Source: JACROF01 sp964533055
GTDB lineage: Bacteria > Patescibacteriota > Microgenomatia > Levybacterales > UBA12049
Assembly: GCA_964533055.1 (NCBI GenBank)
Contig: CAZHKZ010000002.1
Span: 29,124 to 93,123 of the forward strand
DNA: 64,000 nt
Direction: 5' to 3'
The translations under genes were made by a program, and so were the position numbers. Shown piece after piece: positions 56,267 to 64,000 of the stretch; position 1 is the stretch's first letter; every line of letters starts with the position of its first letter. The notes under the pieces were generated by a model. It saw only the letters and a list, made by a program, of their open reading frames with translations. It did no database searches and had not been told where the DNA came from.

Positions 56267-57829
56267 ATGTACGAGGATATTTTTTTATTAGTTACTGCTA
56301 TAGGTTTTTTTACTTGGACGATTCGCTCTCTTTATAAGCATGTCGTTTTTTTTCAGAAGCTTCCACATTCTTTTTTGTATCCCAAACAGAATAAAGCGCG
56401 ATTCGTTTTTTTCTCCCTATTTTCTTATTCAGGCATCTTGAGCTGGGTGCTTCTTGGTCTCTCTTTTTATCTGACTGTAACTGATTTGTCGACTCTTTAT
56501 ATTCAAGCAATGATTGCAGGACTGTTTGCGGTGAAATTTTCTATTGTCGTAAGAGAAATTCAAAACAAGAAATTATTTAATGTCTTTATCTATTCTCGAT
56601 CTCTTATTCTGTTAATTATTTCTTTTCTATGTACTACGTTGCTCTTCTTCTATCCTTTGACAGTGCACGCAATATGGATCCTACTTCTCGAGAGAGTAAC
56701 TTTTTTTATTGCACTTATCCTATTATTACTTTTTGGATTTCCAACAGAACTTCTTGATGATGTAGCAGTTAAAAAAGCTGCTCGAAGAATCAAGAGTTTT
56801 AAAGCAACTTCTAAAATACTTATTCTCGGAGGTGATAATGACGAAATAGCCTGGATGATTTCAGAGATCATCGAGTCAGATAGGGTCGCAATTCTCCCGT
56901 CGACTATTTTGACTCGAGGTGATTTTGCATCGCACATTCTCGAATTGAGAAATCCACCTGACATTATTATTCTTTCAATAAATTCACAGAATACACATCT
57001 TTCAAAGAGTGTACTTGAAATTTTGCAGCCTACAATATGTGTCATAGCTCCAAGCTATATTTCTCAAGATAACAACGTCCTCAACGTACGTTCACTCTCT
57101 GAGAAACTTGACAAGGCAACAAAAATTATCCTTCCATTTGAGTACGAGCGTCCTGCGCGACTTTTCCTGCGCAAGCATACGCTTATTTATTATGCTTCTG
57201 AAAAAAATATTACCCTCCATAGTGGGGCATATGTTGACGATGTCGAATATAGGAAATCTGGGATCCACTTTTCGTTAATCTGGAGTACGCAGACACTTCG
57301 CATTGAGTCTAATTTTATTGATAAAGATTTCATAGACTTTATTGTCCCAGCCTCACTCGTTGCAAAAGTACTCCATGTTCCAATGAGGAGAGTAGAGTTA
57401 TTTGCTGCAAAAGCGAGTGCTCCGTCCTCGATGTTTAGTTTGATGCGTTCAAAAAAGAGGGTTCTCTGCATCAATGGTTCAAATATTACCTCTGTCGATA
57501 AAATTATTCGCGAAGTTGATTATTTGAAGGTATTTGGGAGTTCGACTATCATTATTCTTGGCAGACTTTCTCTTTACACCACTAAAAAAGATATGTTACT
57601 TTTGGGTAACGCACTTAATGAAATCTCTGGAAGCGTAATTTTGCTCCAGCACGAATACCTTCGACCGTTGCGTGCTGGGATGAAGGATCACCAGGGAAAT
57701 TCTAAGGTTGTATGTCTGAATTTTGCGCAAGCCCAGAAACTAGTTGGGAATGCAGGCGCGAATGAAAAAATTGTCCTGCTAGGCGAAGGGACAGGCTCTC
57801 TCCTTCATACAATTCTTGACAAAAGCTAA
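56267..57829 (+). CDS. Membrane protein with a degenerate MurF-like domain
   Basis: The 520-residue protein has an N-terminal part with about four membrane helices (5-160), a basic linker, and a soluble part whose order of segments follows MurF: KILILGGDNDEIA (183-195) where MurF has its P-loop, a LILEMG-like strand reading DIIILSINS (232-240), QPTICVIAP (254-262), then INGSNITSVDKIIREVDYLK (402-421) at the place of the DDSYNSNP segment, IIILGRLSLY, and a final KIVLLGEGTG. The Gly-Lys-Thr ATP-binding residues are absent, so it is unlikely to be an active ligase. The gene lies where murF would stand, just before mraY. Assignment is by eye and tentative. Confidence 0.6.
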   Translation: MYEDIFLLVTAIGFFTWTIRSLYKHVVFFQKLPHSFLYPKQNKARFVFFSLFSYSGILSWVLLGLSFYLTVTDLSTLYIQAMIAGLFAVKFSIVVREIQNKKLFNVFIYSRSLILLIISFLCTTLLFFYPLTVHAIWILLLERVTFFIALILLLLFGFPTELLDDVAVKKAARRIKSFKATSKILILGGDNDEIAWMISEIIESDRVAILPSTILTRGDFASHILELRNPPDIIILSINSQNTHLSKSVLEILQPTICVIAPSYISQDNNVLNVRSLSEKLDKATKIILPFEYERPARLFLRKHTLIYYASEKNITLHSGAYVDDVEYRKSGIHFSLIWSTQTLRIESNFIDKDFIDFIVPASLVAKVLHVPMRRVELFAAKASAPSSMFSLMRSKKRVLCINGSNITSVDKIIREVDYLKVFGSSTIIILGRLSLYTTKKDMLLLGNALNEISGSVILLQHEYLRPLRAGMKDHQGNSKVVCLNFAQAQKLVGNAGANEKIVLLGEGTGSLLHTILDKS

Positions 57830-57836
57830 AGAGTAT

Positions 57837-57865
57837 TTGCCCTCTGATGTGACTGAGAGTATAAT
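57837..57865 (+). promoter_or_regulatory. Promoter of mraY
   Basis: TTGCCT (57837-57842), a 17-base spacer and a perfect TATAAT (57860-57865), followed after 7 bases by the ATG at 57873. It supports that start and a leaderless transcript. Confidence 0.65.
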
Positions 57866-57872
57866 AGCTTGT

Positions 57873-58886
57873 ATGTCGACACTTCTTGGGCTCACAATTC
57901 TTTCGTTCTTCATAAGCATTATTCTCCTCATTCCCTTTATAGATTTTCTTTACAAAGCAAAAATTCGCAGACATGATCAGGTTACCAAGGACATGTTCGA
58001 TCAGCATACTCCTCACTTTGATAGATTTCACAAATGGAAGGTAGGTACCCCTATCGGAGGAGGGATTTTGATTATTATTCTCACTACAATTTTGACAATG
58101 TGGTCTTATGGAATCCTATCAATTACAACCAAATTTTGGGAGCTCTTTGTGATATTCTTTGCCTTCATTGGCTATGGTCTTCTTGGACTTTATGATGATG
58201 CAAAAAAGCTGACAAATGCTACAGAACTTAGTACGTTCTATGGACTTCGCTTTAGACACAAATTTATCATTCAGTGGGTTCTTGCATTGATTATTGCCTC
58301 AGTCTTCTACTTCCAGCTCGGATATTCATTCTTATATGTTCATGGTCTTGGGCTTATTAGCATTGGGCCGCTCTTTATTCCTTTTGCAGCATTTGTGATT
58401 GTCTCATTTGTAAACGCTGTGAATATTGCTGATGGTCTTGATGGTCTTGCATCTGGGCTGCTTGTTATTTGTCTTGTGGGTTTTTTAGCAATCAATTCAT
58501 TACAAATTGATCATCCGCTCGGAGTTTTTATAGCAGTGCTACTGGGATGTTTACTTGCCTTCCTCTATTTTAATATTTACAAAGCTCGTATTTGGATGGG
58601 GGACGTAGGGGCACTCTCACTTGGTGCAGCGCTTGCGGTTATTGGACTTTTGACAGGAAAGACTCTGACTCTGGGAGTAATTGGTGGAGTATTCGTGATT
58701 GAGATTGGCTCGTCACTTATTCAGATTTTGAGCAAGAAGTATTTGAAGAAAAAGGCATTTCCCGCAGCACCTTTTCATCTTTTCCTTCAATATAGAGGGT
58801 GGGAAGAGCCAAAGATTGTCATGCGAGCATGGCTCGTTGGAATCTTCTTTGCTATCCTTGGCGTCTATCTGGCCTTTTTAACATAG
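57873..58886 (+). CDS. mraY: Phospho-N-acetylmuramoyl-pentapeptide transferase
   Basis: I choose ATG 57873: it starts directly at the first membrane helix and follows a good promoter. A TTG at 57816 would add 19 polar residues. The 337-residue protein has VGTPIGGG, LYDDAKK (Asp108-Asp109), NAVNIADGLDGLA (184 onward), and MGDVGALSLG (Asp244). It makes lipid I from UDP-MurNAc-pentapeptide and undecaprenyl phosphate. Odd point: the usual HHH-Y/F-E motif near the C terminus reads PFHLFLQYRGWEEPK, with only one His. Confidence 0.9.
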   Translation: MSTLLGLTILSFFISIILLIPFIDFLYKAKIRRHDQVTKDMFDQHTPHFDRFHKWKVGTPIGGGILIIILTTILTMWSYGILSITTKFWELFVIFFAFIGYGLLGLYDDAKKLTNATELSTFYGLRFRHKFIIQWVLALIIASVFYFQLGYSFLYVHGLGLISIGPLFIPFAAFVIVSFVNAVNIADGLDGLASGLLVICLVGFLAINSLQIDHPLGVFIAVLLGCLLAFLYFNIYKARIWMGDVGALSLGAALAVIGLLTGKTLTLGVIGGVFVIEIGSSLIQILSKKYLKKKAFPAAPFHLFLQYRGWEEPKIVMRAWLVGIFFAILGVYLAFLT

Positions 58887-58892
58887 TTTTTT

Positions 58893-59963
58893 ATGCGTAG
58901 ATTAGATATCCTGCTCCTTCTGATCACTGTTTCCCTCACAGCTTTTGGCTTATTCATAATTTATGATGCATCCTCGGTCATCGCATTTCGTGATTTTGCA
59001 GATAAGTATTATTACATTAAGGAGCAATCAATTAACGCGCTTTTAGGATTTAGCGCACTTGGCTTTTTTACTTTTTTTGATTATAAGAAGCTCTATAATT
59101 TATCGATCATTATTCTGTGTGCAGCTATAGTTATGCTGATTGCAGTTTTCATCCCAGGAATTGGAATTTATGCACTTGGCGCACATAGATGGATTAATAT
59201 TGGAGTGACAGTACTCCAGCCTGCTGAGTTTGTAAAATTAAGTTTGGCGATCTATCTGTCAGCTTGGTTTTCAGCAAAAGAAAAAGGGAGATTGCCCGCT
59301 TTCGGACTCCTGATGGGGCTTGTACTTTTCTTAGTCATGCTCCAGCCAGATATGGGAACAGCATCGATTATTTTGATTGAGGCGATAATACTTTATTTTC
59401 TATCAGGAGCAAGTATCACTCATTTCTTTGCACTAATTCCAGTTATTGGGCTGGGCGGTGCAATACTTATACTTCTTGCACCATATAGACTTGCACGACT
59501 TACCTCGTTTCTTCATATTGGTGGAGAGCTTGAGAAGACATCGTATCATGTGAAACAGATTCTCATAGCTTTAGGCTCTGGTGGAATTTTTGGTGTAGGC
59601 CTCGGTAATTCTTTGCAAAAATATGCATATCTTCCCGAGAATGTTACAGACTCAATCTTTGCTATTATTGCAGAAGAGGTTGGACTGATAGGCTCTGTTG
59701 CCTTGATATTGGTCTATATCCTTTTGATTTGGAGGGGTTTTGTAATCTCATCGCATGCAAAGGATAATTTTGGTAAATTATTATCAGCGGGTATCATCTG
59801 CTTTCTCGGAATGCAGGCAGTTATCAATCTGAGTGCAATGACAGCACTCATACCCCTAACTGGTGTGCCCTTACCGTTTATATCATATGGTGGATCTGCT
59901 CTTATCGTTGATTTAGCAGCAATAGGGATTTTATTAAATATATCTCGACATTCAAAATCATGA
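58893..59963 (+). CDS. ftsW: Septal peptidoglycan polymerase FtsW (SEDS)
   Basis: The 356-residue protein has about ten membrane helices and the SEDS motifs YDASS, LQPAEFVKL, MLQPDMGTA, PENVTDSIFAIIAEE and PFISYGGS. It polymerises lipid II at the septum with FtsI. The short N terminus enters the membrane at once. Its position between mraY and murG is standard, six bases after mraY; the stop overlaps murG (ATGA). RodA is a possible alternative name, but context favours FtsW. Confidence 0.9.
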   Translation: MRRLDILLLLITVSLTAFGLFIIYDASSVIAFRDFADKYYYIKEQSINALLGFSALGFFTFFDYKKLYNLSIIILCAAIVMLIAVFIPGIGIYALGAHRWINIGVTVLQPAEFVKLSLAIYLSAWFSAKEKGRLPAFGLLMGLVLFLVMLQPDMGTASIILIEAIILYFLSGASITHFFALIPVIGLGGAILILLAPYRLARLTSFLHIGGELEKTSYHVKQILIALGSGGIFGVGLGNSLQKYAYLPENVTDSIFAIIAEEVGLIGSVALILVYILLIWRGFVISSHAKDNFGKLLSAGIICFLGMQAVINLSAMTALIPLTGVPLPFISYGGSALIVDLAAIGILLNISRHSKS

Positions 59964-61075
59964 AAATACTACTTATAGGAGGACATCTGACTCCAGCGTT
60001 AGCAGTTATCGATGCGCTTCCAAAGAGTGCAGAAATAGTTTTTGTGGGAAGAAAATCATCCTTTGAAGGGTCAAAGGAAAAGTCGCTTGAGTATATAGAG
60101 ATGCAGAAAAGAGATATAAAATTCTACCCTTTAAATACGGGCAGGCTGCAGCGTCATCTCTCCCGTGGATTTCTTCCATCACTATTTAAAGTTCCTAAAG
60201 GATTTGCACAGGCTAGAAAGATCTTGGTATTTGAAAAACCCGATGTAGTGGTAGGCTTTGGTGGATATCTCTCACTGCCTGTTGGGCTGACTGCTTCACT
60301 CCTTAGAATACCACTGGTTCTTCATGAGCAGACTTTTCAGGCTGGATTGGCAAATAAAATGCTTTCAAAATTCGCAAAAAGAATATGTATTTCTTGGGAG
60401 AGTTCGTCTATATATTTTCCAAAGCAAAAGACTGTTTTGACCGGAAATCCATTGCCAGTTATTGCTGCAAAGAAAGATGGCAATTATTTTAAAGATGCTG
60501 CAAATTTACCAGTATTATTAGTTACGGGTGGAAGTTCTGGGTCACATGCAGTAAATGTATTAATTGAAAGTGCATTGCCAGTTCTTCTTCAGGAATGGAG
60601 AGTTTTTCATCAGACTGGGGATGCACTTGAGTATAAGGATTTCTCACGCCTTGAAGCATACAAGGCAAGTATGGATCCACAACTTTCGAGAAATTACGAA
60701 ATTGTGAGATTTGTAAGTCCTGATCAGATGGAAATGCTGATGAAAGAAGCAGAGATAGTCGTGGGAAGGTCTGGAATAAATACTGTTTCTCAGTTGTTGC
60801 GACTTGGAAAGCCATCGCTACTAATACCCTTACCAGCGGGGCAGAGTGGTGAGCAGCTTTTGAATGCTCAAGTAGTCGAAAAAAAAGGAATGGCTAGTAT
60901 TCTACTACAGAAAGATGCTACAAGTGAGAAGGTCATTGCGATGCTAGATGATATGGTGAAAAAGTATGAGAGTTTTATGAAACAAGCTAGTAGTGCAAGA
61001 GAAATGATACGAGAGGATGCCGCTTCAAAAATAGTTGCAGAAATTGAATATGTGGTCAAGGAAAAGACTTCTTAA
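59960..61075 (+). CDS. murG: UDP-GlcNAc:lipid I N-acetylglucosaminyltransferase
   Basis: The 371-residue GT28 enzyme has GGHLTPALAV at the N terminus, VGFGGYLSLPVGLTA, HEQTFQAGLANKML, the VTGGSSGSHAVN loop at the start of the C-domain, and LIPLPAGQSGEQLLNA for the donor. It converts lipid I to lipid II on the inner membrane face. The end overlaps the ftsQ-like gene by 26 bases. Confidence 0.92.
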   Translation: MKILLIGGHLTPALAVIDALPKSAEIVFVGRKSSFEGSKEKSLEYIEMQKRDIKFYPLNTGRLQRHLSRGFLPSLFKVPKGFAQARKILVFEKPDVVVGFGGYLSLPVGLTASLLRIPLVLHEQTFQAGLANKMLSKFAKRICISWESSSIYFPKQKTVLTGNPLPVIAAKKDGNYFKDAANLPVLLVTGGSSGSHAVNVLIESALPVLLQEWRVFHQTGDALEYKDFSRLEAYKASMDPQLSRNYEIVRFVSPDQMEMLMKEAEIVVGRSGINTVSQLLRLGKPSLLIPLPAGQSGEQLLNAQVVEKKGMASILLQKDATSEKVIAMLDDMVKKYESFMKQASSAREMIREDAASKIVAEIEYVVKEKTS

Positions 61076-61493
61076 AAAAGAACATAGCGCATTTGCAAGA
61101 AAAAGACTTCTAGTGATCAGTATTGGTTGTGGTACGGTTGGAGTCGTACTTGTTGTAGCAGGTCTATTTGTTCAGAGGGGTGAACCCCTTTTCGCAAGTC
61201 CCCTCCCTGATATAACATCTGGTCAAAAAGTAGATACCACACAAAATATTTCTAAAGAAACAAAAGATCTCCTTAAAGAAAAGAGTATCGAATTTAGTTC
61301 GTTGTCTGAATCAAAAGGTAAAAGTTTTGTCATTACGTTGAAGAGTGGTGGGGAGGTAATTATTACTGATGAGAAGGATTTAGATGAGCAACTAGCCTCT
61401 TTACAAAGAATCGTCGCGCAGCTTACAATGGAAGGTAAGAAATTAAAAAGGCTTGATCTAAGATTTGACAGGCCTATTCTTGTTTTGCAATGA
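61050..61493 (+). CDS. FtsQ-like division protein, minimal form
   Basis: Start taken at ATG 61050; a TTG at 61035 is in frame. The 147-residue protein has a basic N terminus, one membrane helix (about 20-42), and an external part of about 100 residues ending LKRLDLRFDRPILVL. The ending, and the DEKDLDEQLASLQRIVAQL helix before it, match the last part of FtsQ/DivIB. Length (usual 230-280) and lack of an obvious POTRA domain indicate strong reduction. Position between murG and ftsA supports the call. Confidence 0.7.
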   Translation: MWSRKRLLKKEHSAFARKRLLVISIGCGTVGVVLVVAGLFVQRGEPLFASPLPDITSGQKVDTTQNISKETKDLLKEKSIEFSSLSESKGKSFVITLKSGGEVIITDEKDLDEQLASLQRIVAQLTMEGKKLKRLDLRFDRPILVLQ

Positions 61494-62797
61494 AGCAGCC
61501 ACAATCTGAGGGAAAAATTGTAGTTGGAATTGACGTTGGAACATATAAGATCGTTAGCGTTATTGCCAAAGTAGATGAATTTGTCCACATATTAGGAGTA
61601 TCAGAAGTACATTCAGCTGGGATTCGTAAAGGGCAAATCGTCGATATAGAGGAAGCAGTTAATGCTATCAACTCTTCTGTTGAGGCAGCCGAGAGAATGG
61701 CTGGCTACTCAGTCTCCCAAGTCTTCGCCTCCATCGGTGGTAGTCAAATAGTTAGTCAAAATTCACGAGGAGTCGTAGCAGTTTCCACCCCACAAGGTGA
61801 GATTACCCAAGGTGATCTTGCACGCGTCATAGACGCTGCTCGAGCAATTTCCCTTCCTTCAACTCGTGAGATCATCCATGTGCTCCCACGAAATTATACC
61901 GTCGATGGTCAGGAAGGCATCAAAGATCCGATGGGCATGTCAGGGGTTAGACTTGAAGTCGATACTCATATCATCACCGCAAATAGTATCGCGGTTAGAA
62001 ATCTCGACAAAGCTTTCTCAGAAGTTGGAGTTGATGTAACTAGCTATGTTTTTAACGGCTATGCATCTTCGCTCTCTTCACTCTCAGATACAGAGCGAGA
62101 GCTAGGTGTGGTGCTTGTCGATATCGGTGCTGGGACTACGGATATCTCCATCTATACAGAGGGTTCAGTGACATATTCATCAGTTCTGGCCATCGGTGCA
62201 AGACACATCACAAATGACTTGGCGATCGGACTGCGTATATCACTTGAAAGTGCAGAGAAGATCAAGCTTTTTCTTTCTCAGCATGCACAACGAAAGATGA
62301 CAAGGCCAGACGATGAGGTGGAGGAGAAGTCTAAAGATAAAAATAGTGACGAGATAGATCTCTCCTCTCTTAATTTGCCAGAGGATGTTAGGAAGGTTTC
62401 ATACAAGACGCTAGTGGACGGTATCATCAGGCCTCGCATGAATGAAATCTTCACTATGGTAGGTGTCGAGATTAAAAAGAGTGGCTACGGTGGTCAAACT
62501 CCGGCTGGATTGGTCTTGACAGGTGGAGGAGCGATGACTGTAGGTATCAAAGAGTCCGCTAAGCGAATGCTAGCAATGCCGGTGAGAATTGGAATGCCAA
62601 TTGATCTGAAGGGAATTATTGATGAAGTTCAGGATCCATCTTACGCAAGCGTTGTTGGTCTTCTTATCTATGGCGCAAAGAATGATGGTGGCGGATCAAG
62701 TAGTAAAACATTTGGGGTAAATATGCCAAAAATTCCAGGTGCAAATGGTAAGACTTTAAAAAAGATTATCGACATCATCAAATCATTCATTCCTTAG
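61490..62797 (+). CDS. ftsA: Cell division protein FtsA
   Basis: The 435-residue actin-like ATPase has GIDVGTYKIV (13-22), the SHDS/1C region (SGIRKGQIVDIEEA and following), VLVDIGAGTTDISIY with Asp211, and VLTGGGA near residue 344. The last 13 residues (LKKIIDIIKSFIP) form an amphipathic membrane-binding helix. It tethers FtsZ to the membrane. A charged insertion with several Asp, Glu and Lys lies at about 268-290. Starts by ATGA overlap. Confidence 0.94.
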   Translation: MKQPQSEGKIVVGIDVGTYKIVSVIAKVDEFVHILGVSEVHSAGIRKGQIVDIEEAVNAINSSVEAAERMAGYSVSQVFASIGGSQIVSQNSRGVVAVSTPQGEITQGDLARVIDAARAISLPSTREIIHVLPRNYTVDGQEGIKDPMGMSGVRLEVDTHIITANSIAVRNLDKAFSEVGVDVTSYVFNGYASSLSSLSDTERELGVVLVDIGAGTTDISIYTEGSVTYSSVLAIGARHITNDLAIGLRISLESAEKIKLFLSQHAQRKMTRPDDEVEEKSKDKNSDEIDLSSLNLPEDVRKVSYKTLVDGIIRPRMNEIFTMVGVEIKKSGYGGQTPAGLVLTGGGAMTVGIKESAKRMLAMPVRIGMPIDLKGIIDEVQDPSYASVVGLLIYGAKNDGGGSSSKTFGVNMPKIPGANGKTLKKIIDIIKSFIP

Positions 62798-62846
62798 TCA
62801 ATTCTTATTGCAATCATTTAGGCTATCTGTTAGGATTGACCAACGT

Positions 62847-64000
62847 ATGCTTATACGTCCTCAAACCTCAAATTTTGCTAAAATACGTGTCATTGGAGTC
62901 GGTGGTGGTGGCGGAAATGCCATTGCATCGATGATCAATCACAATAATATACAGGGAGTGGATTTCGTAGCTATAAATACCGATGCGCAGGCCCTATTGC
63001 GTAATCCCGCAACTACAAAAGTTCAAATTGGCGAGAACCTCACAAAAGGCTTAGGCTCTGGTGGTGATCCAGAAATTGGTCGCCAAGCAGCCGAAGAATC
63101 AGCAGAAAAAATTAAGGACATGTTGGAAGGATCTGACATGGTCTTTTTGACAGCTGGTATGGGGGGTGGATCTGGAACTGGAGCGACCTCAGTTATCGCA
63201 AAGCTTTCTCAAGAAGTTGGAGCACTCACTGTGGCTGTTGTGACGAAGCCATTTGCGTTTGAAGGTGCAAGGCGTATGGTGGCAGCTGATGAGGGGATAG
63301 AGGCGATAAAAGATAAGGTAGACACGCTCATCGTTATCCCAAATCAGCGTATTATGGATGTCGTTGATCGTAAGCTTTCACTCCTTGAAGCATTTAAGGT
63401 CACAGACTCAGTCCTCAGTCAGGGCGTACAGGGGATTTCAGAGATTATCACACTTCCTGGTCTTATCAATGTCGACTTTGCCGACGTTAGGACCATCATG
63501 TCCAATGCTGGATCTGCTCTCATGGGTATTGGAACTGGGATCGGTGAAAATAGAGCGCAAGCTGCAGCCCGTGCGGCGATCGCCTCACCTTTGCTTGAAG
63601 TCACTATGGATGGAGCAAGGGGTGTTCTCTTTAATATTGTTGGCGGATCAGATCTCACCATGACTGAGGTCGATGAAGCAGCCAAGATCATCTCAAGTGC
63701 AGCTGATAGTGATGCAAATATCATTTTCGGTGCTACGATCGACGAGTCTATGCATGATCAGATCAGGATCACAGTTGTTGCGACCGGATTTGATCAGACC
63801 AAGCAGAGACTTCAGCAATTCGTTCCAACCCACATGCAGCGTCCAGTTCAGCAGCCAACCACTACCTATGATCCAGCGACGAACACCAATAGGTACCAGG
63901 ATCCAGTTCAGGCTCAGCACTCGCAAGTTCCGCAGGCTCCTGGAGCTCATCAGCAAAACCAAGATATGTCTATCCCTCAAAATCACGCACCAGCTCCGGC
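62847..64000 (+). CDS. ftsZ: Cell division protein FtsZ, 3' end outside the window
   Basis: The ATG at 62847 begins a frame that stays open to the window end (384 codons). The protein has VIGVGGGGGNAI at the N terminus, the GTP-binding loop GGGSGTG (106-112), PFAFEGARR, and the synergy-loop segment TIMSNAGSALMGIGTG. It forms the division ring. The tubulin signature has Ser where most FtsZ have Thr. From about residue 323 a Gln/Pro-rich linker begins; the conserved C-terminal peptide that binds FtsA lies beyond the window. A possible TAGGAT -10 with a TGT extension (62828-62836) is weak. Confidence 0.94.
   Translation, partial: MLIRPQTSNFAKIRVIGVGGGGGNAIASMINHNNIQGVDFVAINTDAQALLRNPATTKVQIGENLTKGLGSGGDPEIGRQAAEESAEKIKDMLEGSDMVFLTAGMGGGSGTGATSVIAKLSQEVGALTVAVVTKPFAFEGARRMVAADEGIEAIKDKVDTLIVIPNQRIMDVVDRKLSLLEAFKVTDSVLSQGVQGISEIITLPGLINVDFADVRTIMSNAGSALMGIGTGIGENRAQAAARAAIASPLLEVTMDGARGVLFNIVGGSDLTMTEVDEAAKIISSAADSDANIIFGATIDESMHDQIRITVVATGFDQTKQRLQQFVPTHMQRPVQQPTTTYDPATNTNRYQDPVQAQHSQVPQAPGAHQQNQDMSIPQNHAPAP

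Noticed and set aside
57816..57872. A longer mraY starting at TTG 57816
   Set aside because: The added 19 residues are polar, overlap the end of the preceding gene, and include the -35 and -10 boxes of a promoter placed for the ATG at 57873.
1..64000. CRISPR arrays, insertion sequences, tRNA and rRNA genes
   Set aside because: No spaced repeat array, transposase, terminal inverted repeats or cloverleaf-like intergenic sequence was seen; the gaps are too short for most of these.
1..64000. TGA recoded as glycine, as in some CPR lineages
   Set aside because: Many genes end in TGA exactly at conserved family C termini and overlap the next start, so TGA is a stop here.

Overview
The window looks like part of a chromosome from a Candidate Phyla Radiation (Patescibacteria) bacterium, possibly of the Microgenomates group. 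The grounds are AT-rich coding sequence, very tight gene packing, reduced versions of housekeeping proteins (RecO without its zinc finger, MurE without its first domain, a minimal FtsQ), a DUF4012 protein, and a lineage-type MraY. TGA is used as a normal stop (many ATGA stop/start overlaps), which argues against the TGA-recoding Gracilibacteria and Absconditabacteria. The taxonomic call is inference; no rRNA or tRNA gene is visible.

Positions 1-39078 form a surface-glycan locus. It holds roughly nine multi-pass GT-C-type or GT-C-like membrane proteins, GT2 and GT4 cytosolic glycosyltransferases (one GT2-GT4 fusion, one GT4 reduced to its N-terminal half), a Wzx-type flippase, an O-antigen-ligase/polymerase domain fused to a GT-C domain, GalE and another SDR epimerase, an amino-sugar aminotransferase next to a WecD-like acetyltransferase, two methyltransferases, a hexapeptide acyltransferase, GDP-mannose pyrophosphorylase and an initiating phosphoglycosyl transferase. 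Together these could build nucleotide sugars, assemble a lipid-linked glycan, flip it and polymerise or ligate it outside. Almost every gene is joined to the next by a 4-bp or short overlap. The exception is a two-gene minus-strand island at 12165-14772, in which one gene runs tail-to-tail into its own paralogue.

Positions 39122-44118 hold a DUF4012 membrane protein, short recO, glycyl-tRNA synthetase and two unrecognised small genes.

Positions 44274-64000 hold a division and cell-wall (dcw) cluster: mraZ, rsmH, ftsL-like, ftsI, a tRNA-binding-domain gene, a YdjM-type membrane protein, murE, murC, murA, a GlmU-type uridylyltransferase, a GNAT acetyltransferase, a HAD phosphatase, glmS, a membrane protein that looks like a MurF without its ATP-binding loop, mraY, ftsW, murG, an ftsQ-like gene, ftsA and ftsZ (cut by the window end). 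UDP-GlcNAc synthesis (glmS, split glmU, GNAT) is embedded within the cluster; murB, murD, ddl and an intact murF are absent from the window.

Two regulatory patterns stand out. First, many genes that begin a transcription unit have a TATAAT-like box, often with an upstream TGN, ending exactly 6 nt before the ATG, which implies leaderless mRNAs. Second, 10-bp-spaced TGGTA repeats lie between the mraZ promoter and its ATG, and a similar set lies upstream of the gene before murE, suggesting two MraZ operators. No convincing rho-independent terminator, CRISPR array, insertion sequence or tRNA was found, and no gene-free stretch exceeds 300 bases (the longest are 44119-44273 and 13668-13800).
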